The position numbers and the translations under genes are program-made. The notes beneath the pieces are model-generated. The model searched no databases, had not been told where the DNA came from, and was given only the letters and a program-made list of their open reading frames with translations. Below are positions 7,768 through 15,647 of a DNA stretch of 17,377 bases, piece by piece. The stretch lies in contig JAAYPD010000024.1 in NCBI GenBank assembly GCA_012520015.1, positions 1-17,377 of the forward strand, read 5' to 3'. Numbering within the stretch: the stretch's first letter is position 1; each line of letters begins with the position of its first letter. The DNA comes from Methanomicrobiales archaeon. GTDB lineage: Archaea; Halobacteriota; Methanomicrobia; Methanomicrobiales; Methanospirillaceae.

Positions 7768-8517
7768 TTATACTGTGGATTCTTTGCCAGGCTGCATCAC
7801 AGGGTTCTCCTCTGCAGGGTTGCTGACAATATATTCTTTTTTCTCATCAAAGTTAAGGGCCCAGTTAACTTCTGGCATCTCCAGAAGCATCTCCTCGATC
7901 TCTTCGGAAAGGCTGCCACTTATCTTAGTTCCAGTAAATGGTCCCCATGTTCCATCAGAGTATGAGAATATTCCCTCAATTGAGGTAGAGTCAAGGAATG
8001 TTATCTCCATTACCCCAGCGGAGTATGGTGGTTGATAATTCGGCTCTTCCCACCAGATACCATTCATAAGAGGCAGTGTTTCATTTGAATAACTGAAATT
8101 ACCCTGGATATACCCCTGGTCATCGCCATTCATGTAAGATCCACGGATGATATCATCTCCGGTCAGTTTCAGGTTCCTCTCACCAAGAAGATCTGTATTC
8201 CAGACTCCGGTCACATCTTCAATCTGTGTACCATTTGCCCAAAATCCCCAGCTGCCATAGTTCCAGGACGAATAGGAGTTATAATAACTACCTCCCCATC
8301 CTCCACCCCATGGATAATATCCACCATATGAAGTGCTTGACTGCTGGCTATAACTCTGAGAATATCCACACTGCGTTCCAAACCATGGATCCCAGGCACA
8401 TCCAGATGATGACTGATACTGAGAAGAATAGCTGGATGAGTACCAGGCCGAAGTGATCGTCACCATGGAGAGCATAAGAATACACACACATACCATGAAT
8501 ACGGCAATCCGCTTCAT
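7768..8517 (-). CDS. Small secreted Tyr/Ser/Trp/Gly-rich protein with a beta-rich domain
   Basis: Residues 1-24 form a clear signal peptide, with probable cleavage after ITSA. Residues about 25-95 are low complexity and very rich in Tyr, Ser, Gly and Trp, with two Cys, a composition suggestive of a sticky or surface-exposed aromatic segment. Residues about 97-205 show a pattern seen in various secreted proteins: GVWNT..., short strands ending in GSY, GNF and GIWWEE, then GIFSYSDGTWGPFTGTK. This suggests a small beta-sheet domain, possibly barrel-like; I do not know its ligand. The last 40 residues are acidic and probably flexible. No C-terminal anchor is visible, so the protein is either released or bound to the envelope. 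It follows the subtilase/NosD/TPR gene by 50 bases on the same strand and may share its transcript. Function unknown. Confidence 0.85.
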   Translation of the reverse strand: MKRIAVFMVCVCILMLSMVTITSAWYSSSYSSQYQSSSGCAWDPWFGTQCGYSQSYSQQSSTSYGGYYPWGGGWGGSYYNSYSSWNYGSWGFWANGTQIEDVTGVWNTDLLGERNLKLTGDDIIRGSYMNGDDQGYIQGNFSYSNETLPLMNGIWWEEPNYQPPYSAGVMEITFLDSTSIEGIFSYSDGTWGPFTGTKISGSLSEEIEEMLLEMPEVNWALNFDEKKEYIVSNPAEENPVMQPGKESTV

Positions 8518-8538
8518 ATGATTAAGTCTGTACTTCTC

Positions 8539-8546
8539 ATTAAAAA
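8539..8546 (-). promoter_or_regulatory. Possible TATA box for the Tyr/Ser/Trp-rich secreted protein
   Basis: The minus strand reads TTTTTAAT 22-29 bases before the ATG at 8517, a distance suited to a leaderless start. The start has no good Shine-Dalgarno. The site is weak because any AT-rich gap could contain such a string. Confidence 0.25.
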
Positions 8547-8567
8547 GTATTATGATATGTCGATCAA

Positions 8568-11500
8568 CTAAACGGCTTTTGCATAAGCGCTCTCTGAATC
8601 AGCTAAACGTCCCATTGCTTTGAAAACATCTCCCAGGTTTTTCCAGGCCGACTTATATTCAGGATTAAGGATAACAGCTTTTTGTAAGGATTCAAGGGCA
8701 TCAGGATATTTACCAGCTAAATATAGAGAATACCCTTTATTATTCAGGATAAATGCATTCCCCGGGTCTATTGAGATTCCTTTGTCGTACATTTTCACCG
8801 CCTCATCAAATCTCCCTGCGCGAGTGAGAATGTTCCCTGCTTTGTTCCAGGCATCGGTAAGAGAGGGATTTATCTCCAGTGCCTGCCGGTATGTCTCTAA
8901 TGCACGCTCAGGATTTCCCGCTTTATCATAGGAAAAAGCCAGGTTAACAAGTGAATGCGTGTCCCTGGGATCCAGCGAGACCGCTTTTTCAAAAAATGGA
9001 ATTGATTCGGTATATTTTTGCATGTCCACAAGGAGAATATCCCCTGCAGTAGACCAGAGTTCCGGTTTCTCTTTATATATAGGCAGGATGGTATTCAGGG
9101 CCTGCATCGCTTCATCATAACGTTTGAGCTCTTTAAGACACAGAGCCTTGTCACGCCATGCCTGGTAATTAGTTGGAGAAAGAGCGATCGCCTGTTCATA
9201 TGCATCAAGTGCTCCGAAGTAATCGCTGCTGCCCATCAGAATTTTTCCTCTTGTTACAAAATCTTCAGCAGTCTCTGGTTCTGGAAGAGGACCCAGTTCA
9301 GCCAGTACTGCAGGAGATATTGACTCTCCGGTATACTTTAGCGGAAGTTCATCTACGTTTCCGGCAAAGACCGTGTAAGGCAGGTCGCATATACCATCCC
9401 CATCTCTGTCCTGGCAGGTCTGTGAATAGCCTTTCCCACCAGGAAGAGCCCAGACATTGCCTCCCATGAACGGGCCATCAACTATGTTAAACCCTTCAGC
9501 CTTGGGATAATTCCACCGGTAATTGGGCTTTCCTCCTTCCTGGATACGAACATTCTGGAAATTTTCAAGATAATTGTTTGCTACCAGGTTAACCTGATCA
9601 CGCCCAACAGAATTTGTAACCAGTATTCCTTCTGCAAAGTTTGCGATAATCCTGTTACCAGTTATTGTATTATGTCCTGAAGGCTGAAGCATGATACCAG
9701 TGGCATCATTACCTGTGATTTCATTTTGTGAAATTATATTATTGTCTGAATAATAGAGATTTAATCCACGGACATTCCTTTGCAGCCTGTTTCCTGATAT
9801 GATATTATCAGTGCTCTCTGATAACAGAATACCAGATGGGTTGTTCATCTGGCAGGTGTTGTTTGTGATTGAATTATTATAACCGGATAAGAGCGTAATC
9901 CCGCCATTTCTATTCCCTGTGCAAAAGTTATTATCTACTTCTGTATTGCTTACCCCATGATCCAGTTTAATTCCATCATAATAATTATCGGCAATAAGAT
10001 TTCTGCTTATCAGACATAAGGAAGAACCATCCAGCACTATTCCATAGAGATTTTTAATAAACTGGTTATCTTCAAGAGAAAGGTCTGTAGAGGAGCCATC
10101 TGCATATAATCCAGCATAACTATTGCCCATGGCAACCGAATTTCTAACACTGGTATCCTTTGTCTTAGATAACTCAACACCCCTGCTGTTATATTGGAGA
10201 CCACACCCCTCAATCACCAGGTTTTCTGTTCCAATGGCTGAAATACCTTTATATGTCCCGGTAATATTCAGGTTTTTAACTATCACATTTGAGACCGGTT
10301 TATTTTCAGGCGACCAGATAAGGATCCCGGTCTGTAAAACAGGAGCATCCAGCCCGAAACTGATTGATATACCAGATATTGTATGGCCTTTTCCATCAAT
10401 AATGATGTCAGATCCGGCAATGGTCAGGATGGTGTCTGAATAGTCGATGATATCATCGTCCAGAATATAAGTTCCAGGTTTTGAGAGGATAGCAGGACGA
10501 TTAAGAACAAATTCCTCAATGGGAACTTTTTCTGGTTTTGAAATTTCATCTGAAATCACAGGTTTTTCTGCCTGTCCAGGTTCCATGGCTTCATTTCCTG
10601 CATCTTTCAGGTATTCGTAAAGTGAAATGGCATCTGCAAGACCATGCCCATAAACCGGGTCCCAACCGGGTTCTCCCCGGTCTTCAGCACTCTTTAAAAG
10701 GGCTTCTTTTAATTCCTGGCAGGACACTGACGGGTAAATACTCTTCACTAATGCAAGTAACCCGGCAATATGCGGAGCGGCTGCACTTGTTCCGGTAAAT
10801 ACTTTTGGAAATCCTCCGGAACCAGTGACACTAACCCCGTCAACACCGGTAATCTCCGGTTTTTTCCTGGTCTCTGGAACGGGGTGTGCAATCGTGACAG
10901 TACCCTGGGAGGAAAATTCCTGGATCTTCAGGGTGTCTGTTGAGACTGCTGCAACAGAGATAACATTTGGTAAAGCAGACCATCCCAGGATTGAGTCATC
11001 AGTAGTCAGGTGTTCTTTTCCGACAACGACCCTTTCTGGATCGGTGTCAAGAAGGAGCTCAAGATGTGATCCCTGACCTTTACCCTCCTTTGCCCTGATA
11101 CGAATCTCGGCTTTTTGCACTTTGTCTCCAACATTCTGGTAATCGATCTTCTCATATGGTTTTTCTTTCCCAGTCTGGACCTTATTAGCTATTGCAACAT
11201 CTGAATCACTCTGCAGGTCATGTAAAAAAAGATCAAAATCATTTTTTGCTCCAGTAAATGGATCATCCCATTGCAAATGCAGTTTTACCCTTCCACCTGG
11301 CTGAATTTCAAGTGGTATACCGGTGGAGCCATTAAAGGAATGATATCCTTCACCACCATCTGAAAATAGTCCCTGGTAATGGGCGTCTGCAATATTGCCT
11401 GCTGAACTGATGATAATTACTTCAGGATTCTCCTCAAGAAGCCTGGAAATCCCAACTGCTATCTTTCCGTCTTCAAAATATGGAACTTCATAATTAAACA

Positions 11501-11942
11501 CATCATCCACGATGATATCAGCACCGGCTGAAATGAGTTTACTAAAAGCTTCGACAAATCTCTCCTCTCTGCCACCGCCAAAATCATTATAGATAAGAGT
11601 GGCTCCTGGTGCGATGTCATGGATGATCTCCAGCATCGCTGTCCCTTCGGCCCTGTTTCCTTCTTCTAATACTATCAGATTATCTGGTAAGTCTCCTGAC
11701 TTTTGGGCATCAGCTAATCCTTTTGCTCCATTTGATATTACCCCTACAATCACCCCGGTCCCATCAGAATGTGTAAGTTTTCTCAATTGATCCGTCTTTA
11801 GTATACTATCCCCTTCAGTGTGGACCGAGCCTGCTGCTATTACCGGACAACACACAAGATATAAGACAAAAATCAAAAAGAGACTGAATTTCAAAATTAT
11901 TTTTCGCTCGAACATAGCTGTTTTCACTTTCATGATTCTCAC
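8568..11942 (-). CDS. Secreted subtilase-like / NosD beta-helix / TPR fusion protein
   Basis: This 1124-residue protein has a signal peptide (about 1-37, ending VIAA). A subtilisin-like S8 domain follows at about 45-445, carrying the Ser motif TGTSAAAPHIAG (Ser386) and the oxyanion SAGN (Asn183). The usual HGT is EGT (Glu99) and the usual catalytic Asp position reads ISNG (Asn71). A beta-sandwich-like insertion lies near 190-315. Residues about 480-870 are a right-handed beta-helix of NosD type, with many G-I-x-L and N-x-I-x-x-N turns, ending in the typical DRDGDGICDLPYTV...GNVDELPL. Residues about 892-1124 are six to seven TPR units. The whole protein would be outside the membrane. Whether it cleaves proteins is uncertain. 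The start may be GTG at 11942 (GAGGT 3 bases upstream) or ATG at 11933. It is a paralog of the next upstream gene. Confidence 0.9.
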   Translation of the reverse strand: MRIMKVKTAMFERKIILKFSLFLIFVLYLVCCPVIAAGSVHTEGDSILKTDQLRKLTHSDGTGVIVGVISNGAKGLADAQKSGDLPDNLIVLEEGNRAEGTAMLEIIHDIAPGATLIYNDFGGGREERFVEAFSKLISAGADIIVDDVFNYEVPYFEDGKIAVGISRLLEENPEVIIISSAGNIADAHYQGLFSDGGEGYHSFNGSTGIPLEIQPGGRVKLHLQWDDPFTGAKNDFDLFLHDLQSDSDVAIANKVQTGKEKPYEKIDYQNVGDKVQKAEIRIRAKEGKGQGSHLELLLDTDPERVVVGKEHLTTDDSILGWSALPNVISVAAVSTDTLKIQEFSSQGTVTIAHPVPETRKKPEITGVDGVSVTGSGGFPKVFTGTSAAAPHIAGLLALVKSIYPSVSCQELKEALLKSAEDRGEPGWDPVYGHGLADAISLYEYLKDAGNEAMEPGQAEKPVISDEISKPEKVPIEEFVLNRPAILSKPGTYILDDDIIDYSDTILTIAGSDIIIDGKGHTISGISISFGLDAPVLQTGILIWSPENKPVSNVIVKNLNITGTYKGISAIGTENLVIEGCGLQYNSRGVELSKTKDTSVRNSVAMGNSYAGLYADGSSTDLSLEDNQFIKNLYGIVLDGSSLCLISRNLIADNYYDGIKLDHGVSNTEVDNNFCTGNRNGGITLLSGYNNSITNNTCQMNNPSGILLSESTDNIISGNRLQRNVRGLNLYYSDNNIISQNEITGNDATGIMLQPSGHNTITGNRIIANFAEGILVTNSVGRDQVNLVANNYLENFQNVRIQEGGKPNYRWNYPKAEGFNIVDGPFMGGNVWALPGGKGYSQTCQDRDGDGICDLPYTVFAGNVDELPLKYTGESISPAVLAELGPLPEPETAEDFVTRGKILMGSSDYFGALDAYEQAIALSPTNYQAWRDKALCLKELKRYDEAMQALNTILPIYKEKPELWSTAGDILLVDMQKYTESIPFFEKAVSLDPRDTHSLVNLAFSYDKAGNPERALETYRQALEINPSLTDAWNKAGNILTRAGRFDEAVKMYDKGISIDPGNAFILNNKGYSLYLAGKYPDALESLQKAVILNPEYKSAWKNLGDVFKAMGRLADSESAYAKAV

Positions 11943-12014
11943 ATTACCTCATGAAGTATTGTTAGAGTTGTACTACTTGAGCATTTACCTGCACAGCTGG
12001 TTCTTGCTGCCTTG

Positions 12015-12035
12015 AACCTGAAAAAATTTTAGGTT
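12015..12035 (-). terminator. Possible terminator after the shorter subtilase-like/NosD gene
   Basis: AACCT at 12015-12019 is inverted as AGGTT at 12031-12035, enclosing an A/T-rich core. On the minus strand this core includes a run of six T. It begins 15 bases after the stop codon at 12050. Archaeal intrinsic termination depends mainly on T runs, so this is plausible. The same AT tract could instead serve as a promoter element for the downstream gene. Confidence 0.35.
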
Positions 12036-12049
12036 TAGCAGTCCAGATT

Positions 12050-14308
12050 TTAATAATGCGAGCATTTTGTAGGGTAAGGTGTTGGATAATGGGAGGAGTG
12101 ATGATCTGGTTGTGTATAGATGGTAGTCATGGTAAACTCTTCAGTGTAAGAGAATGGAACTGATGAAGGAGATGGGGCCTTTGTTGGCTGAGGAGTTCCG
12201 TTTGGATCATCACATATACCATCAAAGTCTAAGTCAACACAAGGGACGACCCCCGTTGGAAGAGGTGCCGGGAGAACCGTCGGAATTGAAGCAGATGAAC
12301 CTTTTGGGGTGTATTCATCCTCTCTTCTATTATCACGGATTATATTATCTTCAAGTACCGTGTTAACACTTCCAATCAAATCTATGCCATAGAGATTCTT
12401 TTCAATGGTATTTCCTTTTACCAAATTGTCAGATGAGCCTTCTTTAATGGCAAGACCCTTATACGAGTTTCCAGAAAGCAGGCAGTTCTCTATAAGTCCA
12501 TTATCTGATCCATATAAGCCGATACCAATTGCATTATGTGAGAGAGTACATCCATCAATATGAATATGGTCGATCTGTTTTCCAATTATGGCATTAGTAC
12601 TGCCCTCAATCATCATGTCCTTTATGACCACATTTTTCAGCCTTCCCGAATCAGGTGGCTGGATTAGTATGGCATTTTGATCAATCGGGGTATTGTCGAT
12701 AAACTGGACGCTTAAACCCTCAATCCTTCTCCCTCCACCCTGGATAGTAACATCAGAAGACATAATCGTAATTATCGAACCGGCAGAATGAGAGATATCT
12801 CTTCCAAGTGTATAGGTTCCTGGAGCTGTGATGATTACCGGTCCAGTTATCTCACCTGAACCGGAAAGCATAACAGGGAGATCTATCATGGATTTTATGG
12901 GTTTTATCGGTTTTTGTGCCAGAGACGAATCAAGCGGTGATTTGGGCGTGAACCCTTGCAATCTCTCATACATCTTAAGTGCATCAGGAAGGCCATAACC
13001 AAAAGCCGGGTCCCAGCCTGGTTCGCCAAGTTCAAGGGTTGCAAAAAGAAGGGCCTCTCTCATATCATCCGCAGGAACTGAAGGAAATAAACTCCATTCA
13101 AGGGCGAGCATCCCGGCTATATGCGGAGCAGCAGCACTTGTTCCGGAAAATATTCTTGGAAAACCTCCTGCACCAGATACAGCGACATTACTTATCCCGG
13201 TGATATCTGGCTTTTGTCGGACAACATTTTCCGGGTATGATATGGTAACATGACCCTGGGATGAGTAACGTTCGATTGTATTTATTCTATCAGGTGAAAT
13301 GGCCGCGACCGAGATCACTTTGGGAACTGCCGCCTGCCCGGCTATAGAATCTTCTATGACAAGGTGTATTTTGGTGATGTAGACTTTGTCTTTTTGAGCA
13401 TTGATAAAAATTTCAATATTTTTATCTTCAACCGAAGGATTTTCTTTTTTTACCCTTATCAGACCCTGAACAAGAGCGTCACTATCATTAATATAGGTAA
13501 ATTTCTCTTCAGGAATACTGCTTCCATCCTGGATACGCTCGCTAAGTGCAATCAGCTCCCCGTTCTCTTCAAAATAAAGGTTAAAGTCATTTGACGAACT
13601 TCCATAAATGTCATCCCATTGTAAAAATGCAGAAAACATACCTCCAGGCTGAACCGCTATGGGTATACCGCTGTTTCCTTCAAAAGAATGGTACCCGGAA
13701 CCATCATCAGAAAAAAATGACTGATAATGGCTTTCTGCATTATTCCCGGCAGCACTCACGATAATTACTTCAGGATGCATCTCCAGAATCCTGTTGATAT
13801 TTTGTGCTGTATATCCATCCTCAAAATAGGGAACCTGCAAAAATCCTACATCATCAACAATTATCCTGGCGCCAGCATCAATTAAAGACTCTATTGCATA
13901 AACAAAGTCGTTTTGTGCACCTCCCCCGAAATCATGGTAAAGAAGCTGTGCACCAGGAGCAATATCATGGATTATCTCCATCATGGCAGTTCCCTCGCTC
14001 CCCCTGCCGTTCATGAGAACTATCACATCCGGAGGGAGATCTCCAGAACGCTGGGCCTCTATTAGTCCTCCTGCACCATTTGAGATGACACCAACACCAA
14101 TTGAAGTCCCGTCTGCCCCGGTAAGATTTCTCAGCTGGTCAGTCTTGAGAATCACATCTCCGATAGTGTATGCCTGACCGGCTGAGAAGGCCGGTTCAAT
14201 GATTATAAGACAAGCAAATAAAATAAAAAAAAGTTTTATACAAAAGGTGTATCGATATAACTTTTTTCTATCTCTCTCTTCCGATAAAAGCCGGACCTTT
14301 CCACCCAT
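12050..14308 (-). CDS. Secreted subtilase-like / NosD beta-helix protein with Pro/Ser/Thr-rich tail
   Basis: From the ATG at 14308 the protein has 752 residues. A basic N-terminus and hydrophobic segment form a signal peptide ending near EPAFSA. The S8-like domain (about 45-450) is clearly paralogous to the neighbouring 1124-residue protein. It keeps Ser391 in SGTSAAAPHIAG and Asn189 in AAGN, and shows the same substitutions: EGT (Glu105) at the His site and ISNG (Asn77) at the Asp site. A shorter NosD-like beta-helix spans about 485-660. The C-terminus lacks TPRs and instead has a Pro/Ser/Thr-rich stretch with a CVDLDFDGICDD calcium-type loop and a His/Pro-rich end. The frame is open to a TTG at 14377, but the ATG at 14308 has a TATA-like box at the right distance and a better signal peptide. 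It probably acts at the cell surface; its target is unknown. Confidence 0.88.
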   Translation of the reverse strand: MGGKVRLLSEERDRKKLYRYTFCIKLFFILFACLIIIEPAFSAGQAYTIGDVILKTDQLRNLTGADGTSIGVGVISNGAGGLIEAQRSGDLPPDVIVLMNGRGSEGTAMMEIIHDIAPGAQLLYHDFGGGAQNDFVYAIESLIDAGARIIVDDVGFLQVPYFEDGYTAQNINRILEMHPEVIIVSAAGNNAESHYQSFFSDDGSGYHSFEGNSGIPIAVQPGGMFSAFLQWDDIYGSSSNDFNLYFEENGELIALSERIQDGSSIPEEKFTYINDSDALVQGLIRVKKENPSVEDKNIEIFINAQKDKVYITKIHLVIEDSIAGQAAVPKVISVAAISPDRINTIERYSSQGHVTISYPENVVRQKPDITGISNVAVSGAGGFPRIFSGTSAAAPHIAGMLALEWSLFPSVPADDMREALLFATLELGEPGWDPAFGYGLPDALKMYERLQGFTPKSPLDSSLAQKPIKPIKSMIDLPVMLSGSGEITGPVIITAPGTYTLGRDISHSAGSIITIMSSDVTIQGGGRRIEGLSVQFIDNTPIDQNAILIQPPDSGRLKNVVIKDMMIEGSTNAIIGKQIDHIHIDGCTLSHNAIGIGLYGSDNGLIENCLLSGNSYKGLAIKEGSSDNLVKGNTIEKNLYGIDLIGSVNTVLEDNIIRDNRREDEYTPKGSSASIPTVLPAPLPTGVVPCVDLDFDGICDDPNGTPQPTKAPSPSSVPFSYTEEFTMTTIYTQPDHHSSHYPTPYPTKCSHY

Positions 14309-14330
14309 GTATTCATAATTCGGGTATGGA

Positions 14331-14338
14331 ATAATAAA
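14331..14338 (-). promoter_or_regulatory. TATA-like box for the shorter subtilase-like/NosD gene
   Basis: The minus strand reads TTTATTAT 23-30 bases before the ATG at 14308. No Shine-Dalgarno precedes that ATG, so a leaderless transcript would explain its translation. The site supports the 14308 start over the TTG at 14377. Confidence 0.4.
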
Positions 14339-14385
14339 CCTTGGTAAGGATGAGAATGCATTTCCAGAAAAATTCAAAAAAGAAG

Positions 14386-15591
14386 TTATAGTTCCATTAC
14401 TGCCAGCTCTAAGTCACAGGCACCGTCCCCATCTGCATCTCTGCAGAACTGTGCAAGTGTGCATTCGGAAGGTTCAGAGCAGTCCATGAACAGGAGGATG
14501 TCGGTATCACATATATTGTCCCTGTCGCCCATGTAATCAAGCCCCCATTTTCCGTTACAAAGGATGATTGCATAATCCAGCAGGGTGCATGCGCCATCAT
14601 CATCAATGTCAAGACAGTACTCACAATCCTGGTCAGGGTCGCACTTTAAAATTGGACGGATTTTTGCAAGGGAGAGATCCTGATGGTAATATATCGTCGA
14701 CTGTGGGTCTTCGTCCAGGCCTCCCTGGGCACTGGATGCCGCTGAAACAGGCCAGTCTACCTGTCCTGAGTCTGGTTGATCAGGTTTTTTACCTGGACTT
14801 TCTATCTGCGTCTGAGGCATAGACCCGGCGGCAACTACTGGTGCTCCTGTTGATTCTGTATCATCGCATACGCCATTCTGATTACAGTCATCACAGTAAC
14901 CTGATGGGCATGAAACACAGGGAATTCTGCATGGGTGTGCAGAGGATGCAGGAGCGGGTGCGGGAGTGGTGGGTGCAGACGCCCCGGTTACAGGGGGCTT
15001 TGGTGTAGAGCTGCCTGGTGATTGTTGTCCTGCAACAATGGGCCCCGTCCCGGTACCTGGAGTTTGTACAGGTCCTGCCTGTCCTGAAGACTGTCCTGAA
15101 CCTGCAGGACTTATGACCGCCGCCCCGGTTCTCATATCCCGGAACTCACTCGATTTTGGATCATAATAAAATTGGGCGTATACCTTCCCTTCTTTAGTGA
15201 ACTGGGTGATTAAAAACCAACCATAAGTCGGAGTGTAAAACTTCTGAAGAACATTATCAAAGAACCAGTTTGTCTGGGTCATTGGATCAAAAAATGTCCC
15301 TGATCTCGCGCCAGGCTGCCATTGTGGCGGGATCACCTCATTTGGAGGTATGGTCGGCCCGCCGGCAGGGGCTGGAGGAGTAGCAGGTTTTGATGGACTC
15401 CCCCCGGTCATCACAAGGGTGGATGAACTAAATCCAAGATTACTGGATTTGCTGCTGGAAGATGAAAAACCTCCTGATGAAGAAGTTGAAGATACCCCTG
15501 ATGACATCGAGAATGCAGCTGCAAATCCGGCAGTCAAAAGAAGAATACATGCAATGACCCCGGAAATCTTTATAATTCTTAACATTTTCAT
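14386..15591 (-). CDS. Secreted Ser/Pro-rich protein with cysteine-containing dockerin-like loops
   Basis: This 401-residue protein has a signal peptide (1-26, ending GFAAA). A Ser/Gly-rich segment (about 27-60) is followed by a Pro-rich hinge. An aromatic region (about 89-150) contains repeated Trp, Phe and Tyr. A second Pro/Gly/Ser/Thr-rich linker covers about 160-218. Cysteines at 221, 225, 228, 233, 236 and 242 surround CNQNGVCDD, and ten more lie at 317-392. There, DIDDDGACTLLDYAIIL and GDRDNICDTDILLFM resemble dockerin or EF-hand calcium loops, and DADGDGACD is a third Asp-rich loop. I infer a disulfide-stabilised, calcium-binding surface protein. The ATG at 15591 has an excellent Shine-Dalgarno (AGGTGATC). 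I do not recognise a named family for the whole protein, and no catalytic domain is visible. Confidence 0.85.
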   Translation of the reverse strand: MKMLRIIKISGVIACILLLTAGFAAAFSMSSGVSSTSSSGGFSSSSSKSSNLGFSSSTLVMTGGSPSKPATPPAPAGGPTIPPNEVIPPQWQPGARSGTFFDPMTQTNWFFDNVLQKFYTPTYGWFLITQFTKEGKVYAQFYYDPKSSEFRDMRTGAAVISPAGSGQSSGQAGPVQTPGTGTGPIVAGQQSPGSSTPKPPVTGASAPTTPAPAPASSAHPCRIPCVSCPSGYCDDCNQNGVCDDTESTGAPVVAAGSMPQTQIESPGKKPDQPDSGQVDWPVSAASSAQGGLDEDPQSTIYYHQDLSLAKIRPILKCDPDQDCEYCLDIDDDGACTLLDYAIILCNGKWGLDYMGDRDNICDTDILLFMDCSEPSECTLAQFCRDADGDGACDLELAVMEL

Positions 15592-15595
15592 AGAA

Positions 15596-15603
15596 GATCA
15601 CCT
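15596..15603 (-). promoter_or_regulatory. Strong Shine-Dalgarno site AGGTGATC
   Basis: On the minus strand AGGTGATC lies 4 bases before the ATG at 15591. It is a near-perfect match to the 16S rRNA tail of methanogens. It contrasts with the missing or weak sites before several neighbours and fixes this start. Confidence 0.75.
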
Positions 15604-15647
15604 TTTGGATACTAACATTAAAATGCTTTTGTGTATTGGTAAATGCA

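Noticed and set aside
11950..11995. Near-symmetric GAGTTGTACTACTTGAG before the 1124-residue protein
   Set aside because: It is mirror-like rather than a true inverted repeat and would not form a stem or a normal operator.
14309..14377. Start of the shorter subtilase-like/NosD gene at the TTG at 14377
   Set aside because: It is a rare start codon placed 8 bases after the previous stop, and it would put 23 extra residues before the signal peptide.
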